Shown one piece after another: positions 21,421 to 33,071 of a stretch of 64,000 nt of DNA; positions within the stretch are counted from its first letter, which is position 1; every line of letters begins with the position of its first letter. Under the pieces are notes generated by a model. That model made no database searches and had not been told where the DNA came from. It saw nothing but the letters and a program-made list of their open reading frames with translations. The DNA is from Ostrinia nubilalis (Eukaryota; Arthropoda; Insecta; Lepidoptera; Crambidae): NCBI RefSeq assembly GCF_963855985.1, contig NC_087110.1, positions 3,153,001 to 3,217,000 of the forward strand. The letters are read 5' to 3'. Position numbers and translations under genes: made by a program.

Positions 21421-21573
21421 ATCCAATCATATTATCATATCATAATATGATGTAAAGGTAGCAGGGAAGCGCTGGACGCAGACCGCTGCCAATCGATCAA
21501 TGGAAAGCATTGGGGGAGGCCTATGTTCAGCAGTGGACGTCCTATGGCTGAAATGATGATGATGATGATGATG
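21421..21573 (+). mobile_element. 5'-truncated RTE copy with 13-bp TSD
   Basis: AATTCGAGGAAAT flanks it exactly (21408-21420, 21574-21586). The body carries V-K-V-A-G-K-R-W coding text, the RTE tail AGCATTGGGGGAGGCCTATG and a (GAT)n tail. One base is missing from the frame. A bona fide LINE insertion of the GAT-tailed subfamily. Confidence 0.85.
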
Positions 21574-21840
21574 AATTCGAGGAAATTATACCAATAACTT
21601 TAACAACATGACATGATTAAGATATGAACAAGAAAAGACTTATAAGGCTTACAAGATCATATAAATCCATCTTCATTAAATGCATAAAACCGTTATTCCA
21701 ATATTGCTCTAAATCGTTTCATTCAAAAAAGTATGATTAATTTACTAATTAGCTGGCGGCCATTCGACGTAAGTCTGATTTTAAAATAATATTTAACTTG
21801 CAGAAAGATTGCTTCTTCAAATTCAAAAACCACATCCTTT

Positions 21841-21975
21841 AAGACTGCCGCTGCAACTCCTGTGTAGCCAGGATCTACAGCTTGACCGCCAATAAAACCC
21901 AACCAGTAAAGGTCAAAGTCCCGGGGCAAAGTGAAACTGTCATTGCCGAAATTAATCAGAAGAACATAGGAACAG
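21841..21975 (-). repeat. Dispersed repeat module, copy 2 of 4
   Basis: GCAACTCCTGTGTAGCCAGG, ATCTACAGCTTGACCGCC and the end TTAATCAGAAGAACATAGGA match the copy at 62735-62906. The minus frame reads W-L-G-F-I-G-G-Q-A-V-D-P-G-Y-T-G. Confidence 0.65.
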
Positions 21976-22544
21976 CCTATATTTTATAACAGAATCCAAT
22001 CACTTAAATGAGACGTTACACCGTCTTCATTACTATCCCGGAGTAATGTTACTCGCAGTTCGCACTTAAAACTTGGCCCGCTAACTAACTTGCAGTTAAT
22101 GCTGCAAGTTACAAAGTGGCGTTCAAGTATACTGCAGTTGATAAGTAACTGCTATTACTCACACATTGGCATGTTTCATTATGTGAATTATGTAAGAGGT
22201 TTCACAGAATCTTTAGATGTCTAACATTGAACCGTCTCTTAGCTATGATTTTGTCAAGAGGGCGCTACTACTTGACGTTTCAGAATTTTTGGCGTATAGT
22301 CCAAAAATTGAAATGATATTGATAATTAAACAACGTATAGGTAATTTGTTTTTATCAATAAATTTTCAATAACCATTTACTCAGAGATAGCCACATTTAA
22401 TTAACGAACAGGATTCCCAGGTTGACCGACGACGTGCCCACCCCAGAATGGTCAAGTGCTCACCCCATGTTGGGCTACCAATTCGAAGACGATAGTTAAT
22501 AGAACTCACTTAAGAGCTATGATACCTAACCTTCTCAAAAATCA
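21976..22544. other. Intergenic, nothing recognised
   Basis: No supported feature. Confidence 0.35.
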
Positions 22545-23090
22545 GCAAAGAACACGTTCCCCCTCTCTTTTATCCAAAGCACCACCATCCACCATTTATC
22601 TACTTTAGGTCTCCATCGAACGGATCGGGGACACTGACTATGCTACGTTTCACTATCCCACTGAAAAACATGTCCACCTTTTCATTGGGGAAAAACTTCG
22701 AAACAAAATGCGCTTCTATCTAACCAAAGCCACGAGTAGTACCTAGTCTAGCATAATACCTTGGAGGTATATCAGTACAGTTGTTCTTACAGTACTGTGA
22801 CACATTGTGAGAAGAAAATAATGTGTTCATCTTTAGCCAGTTGTAGTTTACAGCAAGTTCCCTCTCTTTTTCATGCAGCAACTGCCAATTACCTTCCTGA
22901 TTTCTTCAGTCCATTGAGCTGGTTAGTGGCCTCCAACCCCCTACCCTTTATAGATTTCATTATTGAGAACCCGTTTATTCCACTTCTTCATCGAAAGAAA
23001 ACTTCATTACAAAATGCGCTTCTATCTAACAAAAGCCAGGAGCAAACACTAGTCTAGCATAATATCTTGGAGGCATATCATTACCGCTCC
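22545..23090. repeat. Diverged ~300-bp tandem duplication
   Basis: AAATGCGCTTCTATCTAAC, CTAGTCTAGCATAATA and CTTGGAGG.ATATCA occur in order at 22707-22775 and again at 23011-23079. Upstream, GTTCCCCCTCTCTTTT (22556) matches GTTCCCTCTCTTTTTC (22857). The two halves are about 80% similar. The plus frame 22761-23057 spans the second unit and shows no domain. Confidence 0.65.
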
Positions 23091-23450
23091 CACGCAGCCT
23101 CACTTAAAACTTGCGAACTGTCGCCGGACGTGGCAAGTTGACAATCTCGACGCCGAGTTTCTTACACGTAGTTACTGTGTGACGTCATTATATACAGGGT
23201 GTATCAGAATAGCGTGCTTAAAGACTTAAATTATGTGGTAGACAAAATTGTGCCGCAATCTAAATCAGCTTCAAATCATGTAACAAAATGAAGAATTACT
23301 TTTTGCCACCATTGGCGAAATCACTTTAGTAATACTATTTGATGTAATAAAGATTTCCAGGTAGTTTAAGCACAGTAGAATAGGACCACCCAACTCTTCC
23401 AATGAGTGCGTTAAAAACAAAGAGGGAGATTCAAGACTTATTTACCTGTA
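23091..23450. other. Intergenic stretch with a lone repeat edge
   Basis: TATACAGGGTGTATCAGAAT at 23194 looks like one end of a TIR element. No complement was found. Confidence 0.35.
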
Positions 23451-23553
23451 GGCCTAAGATGCGCGCCGTGATAACTTTTATCGACGACAAAATGTATGGG
23501 AAAAATCGATAAAATGGCGTGATAACCGCTTATCGCGGCGCGCATTTTAGGCC
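23451..23553. mobile_element. 103-bp MITE, copy 2
   Basis: Ends GGCCTAAGATGCGCGCCGTG and complement GGCCTAAAATGCGCGCCGCG, flanked by TA on both sides (23449-23450, 23554-23555). Near-palindromic, no coding. Sister of 7535-7638. Confidence 0.85.
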
Positions 23554-23555
23554 TA

Positions 23556-25938
23556 CTGGTGATGTTAACGATGAAGACAAAAATGACTTATTTATCAACA
23601 CAGAACACTAAAACTGAATTTAAACTTGAATTGATCATTAGTTTTAAGAACGAGTGATTCTCTCTTTCTAATCTTAACAGATATACATAAATCTGACAGA
23701 AGCAACCAAGTAACTGATTCCATCAAACCTAACCGCCTCATAAAATTTTAAGGGAAAATGCTTTCCGTACATCAAAAGTGCTAGCACATGAAAACTTACG
23801 AAACAAAATCTTGGCATTTGACGCGAGAGTCACGCTTTCATACGTAGTCATAAATAAAAACTAAGAAGAAACAGTAGGATTGCTTCGTCACAGTTCTTTT
23901 GCACTTATAGGTATTACAGCCTCTTCTAGACAACGCAAAGTAAGTGACAAATTTAGTTCCGAAAGGTCTTCTTTGCCAAGATACTTCCCTGAGTAAAGTA
24001 ATTGAGCAAAATTTGGAGACTTGAAAATCACGAACTACTGACTGGTGAATTTTATTCTAATTTAGTTTGTGTACACAGTACCAACCAGTATCTAGAAAAA
24101 AATCATGCTCATTATCTATGGCGAGTAAAATCTAAATAATTTAAACTTTTTAGTCATGTAATTAATGTTGGCTCTGAACGCGAAAATACTGGATATATTG
24201 TACTTTATATTTTTAGTAGTAGATGTCACATTACTCACTTTTAAAACTAATTAATAATAAAATAGACCTTCTTAACTCTCCTATCTTATAACAAAGTTGA
24301 CGGCAGAAATGGAAATAGGCTTCCCAATGAGCCAGAAAAGGATAAAAAGTGCGCGTTCAAGACATACAAATGTAGACATTTTGTGAACAGCATCAGAATT
24401 TAGATGACACTGATTGATTGGAAAATGTGACGAAAAGTCGTAAGATCTGGAGAGATCTGGAGATCTAGTTTCGAATACTGATGACGTAGCTACTTTTGAA
24501 TACTGATTCTCATAGATTCTGCAGCAATTGTTACTATACAGGATCATTTAAAAAATTAGAAAAACCAAAAATTTTGCAGTTTCAAAAACGTACGTTTTGG
24601 TTGAATCGATATCATTGTAACTGTATAAGTGCCCTGGAAAGGGCCTATGTACTGAATAAACTGTTTCATTTCATTACTGATATTACAGTAAAAGTTGCTC
24701 ATAATCATAATATGTAGAACCAATCCTGAAAATGATAGGTAGTGTTTTAAAAATCAACCTATTGATACTGGATACTACGAGTAGGTATGTTATGACGAAA
24801 AATCTAGATCTGGCTTACCTGTATTGGCATTTGCTAAACCATTTTTAGTATCCGTCCTTCCAGGGAGATTTAGTAGAGCCGTGAATGTCCTTGCTGAAAT
24901 AGTGTCCGTACCCAAATAATTTTAAAAAGAACGTATTTCATGATAAAAAAAAAAGTTATAACTCAATAACATGAGGACCCAAGTCAAATTATAAATCTTG
25001 TTAACCAAATAATACCAAACTAGGTCGGATATTTCGAAACTAGCATAAAGAAACATGCATACTAGAAACTAATATTACTGCCTTTATGGTTGTCTAGAGC
25101 CACTACTAATTTAATCAGAGAACACAATAGAAACTATGACGTACGGTTCAGACAACATAGGGTTGAATTATTAGGATTTATTACTTAGGAGCTTATGCTC
25201 AAGACTGTGAGATCCGGTACAGATAGAGCGTTTTTTAAACATAAATAAATGCAAATGCTTAAAAAACGCGAGAAATCAAACGCGAGATCACATTAACATT
25301 GTAAACAACTCCAAACACAAGTAAAGTCAATAGTTTTTGTTAGATTTTTTTGTCTTTAGCATTTGTAAAAGCGTATTTATGAGTACGTTCGCATAAAACT
25401 CTCATTCTTCTCAAAAAAAAACTTTCGTCTCAAAAGACAAGCGTATATTCGATAGATATTCACTTCATATTGATTTTACTCAATTGATGGGGACTAGGCC
25501 TCTTTCATTTATCTCTGGTAAATTAGAAAACTCATAAAAAGTCATAATTTTCTGCAAATAGGCTTTTAAAAAGCGCTTTTACATGGGTAGAAAAGAAGTT
25601 TGTTCTTCTGCAGTGGAGACAAAATGACCTTATGATGATGATTCATGAAAAGATAGTTTTACAAAAAGAATAGTGTAAAAAAAACTCATTATCAGATTCA
25701 AACAACCTCAAAACTGAACTCTATAGCCACAAGAATAAAGCCAAGTTGGCAACTGCAGAATCTATAGGCTATAGAAACCGTAAAGCCCGCTGCGCGCTAA
25801 ACCAATTTAGGATTGCTTAAATTGTTTTTCCTAAGTCGATGCAGTAGGAGAACCATGGCTTGTGGCAAAATCAGGACATTGATTATTTAGGAACTTCAAT
25901 AAACAGTTGGCCATGTGACTGTTAAAGGATGAAGCACA
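23556..25938. other. Gene-free stretch of 2.4 kb
   Basis: AT-rich. Frames at 24281-24547 (minus) and 24496-24717 (plus) are short and motif-free. No matched element ends found. Confidence 0.4.
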
Positions 25939-26079
25939 CTTATCAACCCGAAAATGGATCGTAACCGTATCAACTCGAGGCGATCAGTATTCCTTGTACG
26001 AAACTCCGTACTGCATGCAACGCACATTATTTTATCCGCATGCAGCGCTACGATGTTGATCCCTTTCCAGGTTGATAAG
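25939..26079. mobile_element. 141-bp MITE
   Basis: CTTATCAACCCGAAAATGGA at the left matches the complement of the right end (CTTATCAACCTGGAAAGGGA). Internal GC-rich centre. No TSD resolved. Confidence 0.65.
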
Positions 26080-27635
26080 GTCATACTTTATGAAGTCGGT
26101 TAAAAATATAAGAAGAACACTTTCGTTTTTTTAGTATTCTAAGTATTTTTAATCAATAAAAGGCAAGTTGATTTGACAGCAGGTACATAATTATCTCCTA
26201 GCCTAGTAAATGTTTATTCACGCTCAAGATATCAGCAGGCAGCCCATTTCAGTCCCTAGAATCTAGATGTTCGCATTATAAAAGAGGCTTCACTGTGAAA
26301 AGACATTTCACGTCGGCCTGAGTAGAAAAAAATGTGTTAACCCTAGTTGTTACAAAACAAAATAGATTCAGAAAGTAGGAGAAGAAATCTTCTACACTGA
26401 TTCCAGGAATGCCTTTTTAATGTAAAAATAATGTCCTAATGTTCCCAACAAACATAGTGCACCTACACGAAGTTCTAACTAGTATTTCAAGCGGGATTTG
26501 CTTCAGTTCGCAATGTAAATGCAAACGAATACGACGGGGTTTTGTTTGCGAAACAATTTATGATATCTTCAGAGGCGAAGGCATTCATCTTTATGTATTT
26601 TGTGGTAAATGTAGCTTCGAAGATATCAAGGAGTAACAGCCTGTAGTTGATTTGATTTTTATAATACTTGTCTACGAGCGGGCATCGAATTGCAGAAGCC
26701 TACGTTCGAAAGACGGGACTAGAAGCAACTATTCGGCGAACCACTGCGAACGAATGCGAGCAACTTTACGCTCGCGAGCAAACATGAATGTAGCAGTATA
26801 TTTTCATAGATTACTTTTTGTGTTTCAAAAGACACTTCTTTAAAAATAATTTTAAAAATATTTAGGTATACAGAAATCGCTTGAATGCACTTCCTCCTAC
26901 AATCTGTATAATTAACACAGAGGTAAGACCGCTTTAATTGTACTGCTCGAAATTACACGAAATTGTGCAGAAATTATATGTCTATTTAGTATGGCTTACA
27001 AAGAGATTATAAAGTTATTTAAACGAGAAACGTCGACACTATGTATGTACGTTTAATTACTGCAGAATTTACCAATGACTACGTACTATTCAGTTGGTCA
27101 AATGCACACTATTTCCAATCCCTTGGGTAGTAACTACGACTACATTTCTAGTACAAAAAGCCTGTTTATTGGAAGATTTTATAGGTAAAAGCTTATTTGA
27201 AACGAAATGCAATTTCCCTTTCAATAAGGCAGGCGGCGGGCGCGTTCTTACTACGTTGCACTTTTCAGTGTAAAGTTTATATTCCAGATATACCATATCT
27301 TTATATTATTATTTTACTAGTATTTACCCAAAGTTTATCAGGATTAATCATAATTATCATATCAAAAGTAGATATTGGACAGAATTATATTTTATACTCT
27401 CTGCAGGTTTCAACGCAGGCAGGTATGAAGGCGAGAAGCACTTAAGTCTATATTTTACAGTAAGTGCATTTTTCCTTCTACCTGAAACCCTAGCTACGTA
27501 TCCCAGATAGGTAAGTATACCTGAAACCTGAAGAAAAATGTTTCACATAATACCTAAGTAAGCCCCCATAATAATGAAACATTTTCACATAATACTCCAT
27601 ACCATACATTGTATCCTTCAATCATTATGTATTTT
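26080..27635. other. Gene-free stretch of 1.5 kb
   Basis: Frames at 26439-26636 and 26652-26843 are motif-free. A small mirrored text (ACCTGAAACC.., CTACCTGAAACC) lies near 27480-27530. Nothing else recognised. Confidence 0.35.
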
Positions 27636-27639
27636 TGAC

Positions 27640-27712
27640 TATGAAAATCATTTGGGGAGGCCTATACTCAGCAGTGGACTTCCAATGGCTGAAATGATGA
27701 TGATGATGATTT
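27640..27712 (+). mobile_element. RTE-type LINE 3' end with (GAT)n tail
   Basis: AAATCATTTGGGGAGGCCTA, CAGCAGTGGACTTCC and GGCTGAAATGATGATGATG. Only the last ~50 bases before the tail remain. Confidence 0.7.
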
Positions 27713-28068
27713 TTGCAACATGCCCAACACATCTGACAAACTCAAATCCAGGCAATGTCACAAGCAATGACTAGTCGTATAAACTAATAAACTAGTTAGA
27801 AACGATAAAAGCATGTTCCCAAAGCATTCCTAATAGATTTCTTAGCGGGTAGACAGCCAGCTTCGCTTTAAAACCGGAATTGAATTCGTATTGGATCCGC
27901 TCTGTATTCGGATGAGGTGCCATGCTCGCTTATTCGATTTGTTGCTACTACGAGATTTGAGTTTGTAAGACCTTCGGGGAACTGGAAGTTAGGAAGAAAT
28001 GGAGTAGACAATTCGCAGACGAAACTCTATAGTTTTAACAACAAAACTTAATAGAGGAATTAGTCTTA
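27713..28068. other. Intergenic, nothing recognised
   Basis: No supported feature. Confidence 0.3.
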
Positions 28069-28208
28069 GACCCGGTTTCCACCAAGCAAGGCGAAGCGGA
28101 GCTCTCTTCTCTTCTCCGCTCCGCATAGTTTCCGCTCCCGCTGTCAAATAACATAGAAAAATTTGACGGCCCGACAGTTCTCCGCTCTGCTTGTCTTTGG
28201 TGGAAGTC
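28069..28208. mobile_element. Probable MITE
   Basis: GACCCGGTTTCCACCAA at the left is partly matched by TTGGTGGAAGTCC at the right. The interior is rich in CCGCTC and GAGCGG words (GCGAAGCGGAGCTC, TTCTCCGCTCCGC) that pair with each other. TSD not seen. Confidence 0.5.
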
Positions 28209-28474
28209 CTTAAAATTAACTGTGTATACGCATTTTTCTATAAACGAAGCAAATTATCAACGTGTAATTTTGAAACTGCGTGCAGCGGATGAAAATAGTT
28301 ATGAAAAAAAAAAAAATTTTATCGATTAGGTTACTGATTCTGAGTCGCTCCTAAAAATTTGGATACTGATTGCAAAGTCACTATGTATAAAAGCACCTTC
28401 AAAACCAATTTTTCAGGACCATCACCATTACCTAACTCTAACAAAAAAACGCCCAAGGTTATTTCAACTTTTAT
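28209..28474. other. Intergenic, nothing recognised
   Basis: Contains a 13-base A run near 28305. The frame 28359-28748 runs into the RTE fragment and is not a gene. Confidence 0.35.
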
Positions 28475-28585
28475 CGTCATCATCATCATCATTACAGCCA
28501 CAGGACGTCCACTGCTGAAGGCCTTAAGGCTTAGGCCTCCCCCAATTGATTTCCAGCATCTAGCGCCTTCCTGCTACCGCCATAT
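28475..28585 (-). mobile_element. RTE-type LINE 3' end
   Basis: Minus-strand copy: tail GTCATCATCATCATCATTAC then CACAGGACGTCCACTGCTGA and AGGCCTCCCCCAATTGATTT, CAGCATCTAGCGCCTTCCTG. Diverged. Confidence 0.7.
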
Positions 28586-28845
28586 TAATCTAACTTTGTC
28601 ACATATAAATTGCCACCTCCACCAGCATTCTCACATTCACGACCTCCAAAAAGCTACACTAGAGCGGGAACCATCCAAGCGGACTTTGCAACTAGATGTG
28701 CTGAATAATACAGAACTAATAACTACCGCTGTTCCATGGTTGCTTTGAAATGTTTGAAACGCGGCAAATATGTTTGTTGCAATTACCAAATATGTGTGTG
28801 TAATCAGTTATAACTTCAGTAGTTAAATAGGTACACATATTATAA

Positions 28846-29042
28846 CTAGCGACCACACGCAACAACGTGTGCGTGGACCCCGTTTTACCCCTTTAGGTGT
28901 TGAATTTTGCAAAATCCCGTCTTAGTGAGCACCTACGTTCTAAAAGGAACCCCCATGCAAAATTTGAGACTCCTAGCACTTGTAGTTTCTGAGATTTCGT
29001 GATGAGTGAGTCAGTCAGTGAATTTTCGCTTTTTATAAATAG
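28846..29042 (-). mobile_element. Helitron-type copy
   Basis: On the minus strand it ends ...GTGTGGTCGCTAG followed by T, preceded by a hairpin (GCGTGTGGTCG, CACACGTTGTTGCGTG). Body text CGAAATCTCAGAAACTACAA and TCTTTTAGAACGTAGGTG matches copies at 12452 and 35941. The frame 28893-29078 is a shadow. Confidence 0.7.
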
Positions 29043-29703
29043 ATTAGGTACTAAGCGACCATAATTAAAAGGATTCATCTAACAAAGTTACTGAGAAGAC
29101 CATAAACAAAAGGAATTTCTAAAAAGCTGGCAAAAACGTTAAAACAGTTTTCAATTTTCGCGAAAATAGAAACTGAAAACAAACTCATCTGACTTCAGTC
29201 AAAAGCCAGTGCAATGAGGCATCGTGAACAAACTCTATTTGTCTCTGTCTACCGTGCTAGATCATGTAGGAGCGAAAGAGATGACGGACTTCTATAATCT
29301 GTCAACAAGTAACGCTAATTGCACACTCGGAACATTGCTACGGTGACCATACTTTCTTGTGTTTCCCAAGATATTCAAAAAAATTTTTTTTCTAGAAATT
29401 GTAGTAGAAAGAGGAAACTACATGGTAGATACGATGCCGCTGTCTAAATAAATACCGTATCGTTTCATAAAAAGGTTTCTTAAAAATATACTTATAAACT
29501 AAGCTATTAGAAGAAATTCTAGTTCTATTAATTTGTATTAATAGGGTATTTGTTATAGGATAATTCTTACACACTTATTAGTGTTCCACAGCTCAACAAA
29601 GATCTCCCAGTTCCTTTCGATATTTCTAATAACCCAAGTGAAAAGTTTGCAACTCCTCGTGACTTTTTAACTCATTCATCTGCTTAAATAACTCTCAAAA
29701 GGT
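29043..29703. other. Intergenic, nothing recognised
   Basis: No supported feature; small palindromic T/A runs at 29375-29395. Confidence 0.3.
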
Positions 29704-29884
29704 AAAATGCAATCCGGAATTTTTCCAAAAACCGAGTCTCGCATCACTGGATATTGAAGTTAACTCTTTACCATCAAAATCTTCAGGCCACCTATTTTTA
29801 GCTCTTTCTTTTATCTAACAAAATACAATCCGCCAATTTTCCAAAAGCCTGGCCACCCTAGCAACACTGGTTACTGAATGCAAC
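29704..29884. repeat. Diverged direct repeat, ~115-bp period
   Basis: AAAATGCAATCCGGAATTTTTCC at 29704 and AAAATACAATCCGCCAATTTTCC at 29819 begin two units; each continues CAAAA..C and TCACTGGATATTGAA or ACACTGGTTACTGAA. About 75% similar. Confidence 0.5.
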
Positions 29885-30195
29885 CCGTTAATTAGACGGT
29901 TTATTAGGGATTCAAGTGTTGTTCCGAGGGCGTGTATGGCAAATGTTATTTTTCATGGCAACCTCGCATGTTTTAGGGATCCGCACCTGGACAGACCCTC
30001 ATAAATTGTTTGCAGATGTGGCTTACGAAATAGGCAAAGAGAATTTAGCCATGTTTCTATAGGTCGCCCGGGAGTTGAGGCCATCAACACAAGCAAAGAT
30101 TTGTTTCATCCACGAAGACGCGCCCCACCATTTTTCCGCTAATGTACCGATAACACTCATTATCGGTTCACGCTAAATTATCCATGAGTACATAC

Positions 30196-30442
30196 TATTA
30201 GCGGCCGGTCGATCTATTCTCATAAATAAAACACTGGATACTCATCTTTCACATTATATTGCCTTAATTTAGATACAAATCATCACTTAGCACAAAAGCG
30301 CGCGGAGTCGTCTCCGCGCGTCCCTCTATTCTGACGTTTGAGTCTCGTGTGACATTGACGTATTGTCAATGTCACTATGACAGCATCTCATTGGCTATAA
30401 CGATACCGCTATTTTAACGTTTTAGATTTTTCATAATTAACA
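30196..30442 (-). repeat. LTR, copy A (3' LTR on the minus strand)
   Basis: Identical to 35178-35424. Contains the hairpin CGCGCGGAG-TCGT-CTCCGCGCG at about 30299-30321 and TGACATTGACGTATTGTCAATGTCA-type palindromic text further on, quoted here only by position (30350-30376). Confidence 0.8.
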
Positions 30443-30559
30443 GTTCGGCCTTCCTGCAATTCCTTCGCCCTCGAAGGTCTTCTCTACCCAAGGCACACTT
30501 GACGCCTCGTATTGGGATCCGCTGTGCACCTTGCTAGGTCCACTCTGCCATCTCCACCA

Positions 30560-31160
30560 CCATTCGCGCACCACACGCGCGCCCTGCTGCTCCACCACGC
30601 GCGCACCGGCTCCGCCCGCGCGTTCTTGCTGCACGCGCGGCACCTGCTGGACTCCTGCTGCGCCGACCGCGCCGCGCACCACGCAGCGCTCGCCGCGCTG
30701 GCGCCGCTCGTGACGCGCCGACCCGCCCGGCTGCACCGCCTGCCCGCGCACTCGCTGGTGCGCGACGCGACGCGCCGAGCGCGAGCCCTTGCCGCTGCTG
30801 GCGCTGGCCGCGCTGCTGCTGCCCGAAGCGGGCGCGCTGACCGCGCTGCTGCTGCCCGATGCACGCGCGCTGACCGCGCTGCTGCTGCCCGAAGCGGGCG
30901 CGCTGACCGCGCTGCTGCCCGAAGCGCTCGCGCTGACCGCGCTGCTGCCCGAAGCGCTCGCGCTGACCGCGATGCTGCCCGAATCGCGCGCGCTGAACGC
31001 GCTGCTGCCCGAAGCGCTCGCGCTGAACGCGCTGCTGCCCGAAGCGCTCGCGCTGACCGCGATGCTGCCTGGAGCGCCCGCACCGACCACGCTGCTGTCC
31101 GAAGCGCCCGCGCTGACTGCGCTGCTGCGCGAAGCATCAGCGCTAACCGCGCCAAACATA
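30560..31160 (+). pseudogene. GC-rich gene-like block with leucine-rich minisatellite
   Basis: About 600 bases of over 70% GC in AT-rich surroundings. The plus frame gives A-R-A-F-L-L-H-A-R-H-L-L-D-S-C-C-A-D-R-A with nearly every codon ending in G or C, as in lepidopteran exons. Near 30780 the frame must shift by one base to go on as E-R-E-P-L-P-L-L-A-L-A-A-L-L-L-P. It then enters at least ten imperfect units encoding L-P-E-A-L-A-L-T-A-L. I do not recognise the protein. Long frames on both strands (up to 240 codons) arise from the repeat's composition. Probably a captured, decayed host exon. Confidence 0.5.
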
Positions 31161-31365
31161 GTTCATGATGTCACACAGACATCCCACACAGAATGACAAT
31201 ATCCACATAGTTTCATGACAATGTCACATGTCCATACTTCATGATGTCTCCCACACAAGGCACGACATCTTCACAATTCCTGATGTCACACAGACATCCC
31301 ACACAGCTTGTCATGACATGTCTCACATAGCTTGTCATAACATGTTACACACAGCTGGTGGCACC
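31161..31365. repeat. Degenerate CACACAG..TGTCATGACA repeats
   Basis: CACACAGACATCCCACACAG (31171, 31290), CATAGTTTCATGACAATG (31206), CACATAGCTTGTCATAACAT (31325) and again 31697-31800 outside. A loose tandem array with a ~25-45-bp unit between the two GC-rich blocks. Confidence 0.5.
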
Positions 31366-31560
31366 CGGTGGACACGCGGCAGGAGCAGCCGCATGCCGAC
31401 CGCGCCGCGCGCCACGCCGCACTGCACCGAGCTGGCTGTCGCGCCGCTGCGGCCCGCCGCGCTTGAGCCGCCACCGCCGCCCACGCGCGGGCACCTGCAG
31501 CTGGCGCCGCTAGGCGCGCTGCACTCCACGCACCTTTGCACGCTGACTACTTTCGGCTCT
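31366..31560 (+). pseudogene. Second GC-rich gene-like block
   Basis: Preceded by an acceptor-like TTACACACAG at 31356-31365. The plus frame T-E-L-A-V-A-P-L-R-P-A-A-L-E-P-P-P-P-P-T has almost only G/C third positions and runs to about 31545. No start, no donor identified, no recognised domain. Likely a second exon of the same captured gene, or a second capture. Confidence 0.4.
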
Positions 31561-33067
31561 GTTGAAACGAGAAATCATCATACAGTACATCTATACACCA
31601 TCATACAGTACATCTAATGTCATCATCCTAAATGATTTATGGGATTAGTTAGGGTTCTTTGAACATTTTCACTTTAAACCAACACAGATTAGGCCATTCC
31701 ACATAGCTTGTCATGTCATGCCACATGTTCTCCTCACACAGATATCAGGACATCTCACGCAGAATGACAATGTCCGCCCAGCTTCATGACAATGTCCACT
31801 GGTGTATGATCAACAAGTACATCATATACATTATTATTATTATTTTCAAACCATTCCCATAACCACAACATTATCAAAATATTAAGATGAATAACACAAC
31901 TACATAAATCATCACTGACAACAAAACAATGCAAGTGAAACATATTGATGCTTAACATTGTGTTTGGGTGAACACCAAGTTGCTCCACACACAAATACAA
32001 CTTTATCAAAACAAACTTCTTGTTATTATCTTAGGTAACAGCACAATTGCAAATACTTCAATGAAGTTACCATCCTCAAAGCATTCACAAGAAATACCCA
32101 AGTACTTTAAATAACTTTTTGCTTAAGGCTGCTAGCGGCAGTTAGGAAGTTCTAAAGTCTAGCAGTAGACTGTAGCTAATTAATTATTAAAATCTGTTCA
32201 CACTCAAGTTAATTGTATGCAATTTCATGCCAATGACAAGAATAAGCACAGTTAAACAACCAAGCCGCAGTGGCACTGCTAGTCTCAGCTCAACCCTTGC
32301 AATAAAACATTAATTCAACTCACCAAATATCACAGCTGATTCCTTTTGTATGGCATTTTCACTCACCAAATATCACAGCTGATGCCTTTTGTATTGCATT
32401 ACCTTCTGTTCAACTCCAAATCACTTATGTGGAGTACCCTTGCTCAGTGTTAAGCTTCACTCAGGTATTGTGCTTGACTGATTTGCTCACCACAGGGCCA
32501 ACCCGCAGACAGATAGGTCACCATATCTAAAACTCAAGTCAAATCTAAAAATATGCACACACAACATGCTACAACCAGTAACCTTTTTATTAAACAGCTA
32601 ATAAAATAACCTCAAGATTAAAATCATTTTCACCATGTGGGAAGAATAACCAACAATAATGGCTGGTACACAAGAATACTCTTTAAGTTAAATGTACCAC
32701 ATTCTATATCTTTTTTTTAAATTATAATAATTGGATAAATTTTAATCACCCACACTAATTTTCAATTTTAGTGATACAACCCAAATCACTACTGGCAGCA
32801 GAAATTAATTGATAAGTTGGAAAAGTTCAATATTAACATTATCTTAACTCAAAATATAGCATCATGTAACATAATGATAATTATGTTTCACAATAATTGA
32901 AGTATCAATCACTATAAGAGTACCAAAAATACACCACATGTTCAACGGCATAACTGGCTGCTTTACTTAATTTCAATTTACAAATTAAGCTATTTAATAG
33001 ATTTTATCTCATCTTATAGTCATCAACATCAAGAAAGAAACATCATGATACTAAAACTGGTTTACAC
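31561..33067. other. LTR element interior: repeats and splice-like text
   Basis: More of the CACACAG/CATGACA repeats at 31697-31800. At 32318-32402 a 42-bp unit is doubled; on the minus strand each copy reads N-A-I-Q-K-[AE]-S-A-V-I-F-G followed by the donor GTGAGT. The rest is AT-rich without features. Confidence 0.45.
32318..32410 (-). other. Tandem pair of exon-like pieces
   Basis: Minus-strand reading: AACAG|AAGGTAATGCAATAC... encodes G-N-A-I-Q-K-A-S-A-V-I-F-G and stops at donor GTGAGT; the next copy encodes E-N-A-I-Q-K-E-S-A-V-I-F-G and again meets GTGAGT. Protein not recognised. Suggests a duplicated host exon. Confidence 0.4.
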
Positions 33068-33071
33068 AACA

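Noticed and set aside
28359..28748. 129-codon frame
   Set aside because: It crosses a minus-strand RTE tail, and the apparent coding is chance.
30437..31168. Long frames on both strands (up to 240 codons) in the GC-rich block
   Set aside because: They arise from one GC-rich repeat unit that stays open in several frames. Only the plus frames with G/C-ending codons look gene-derived, and even these need a frameshift.
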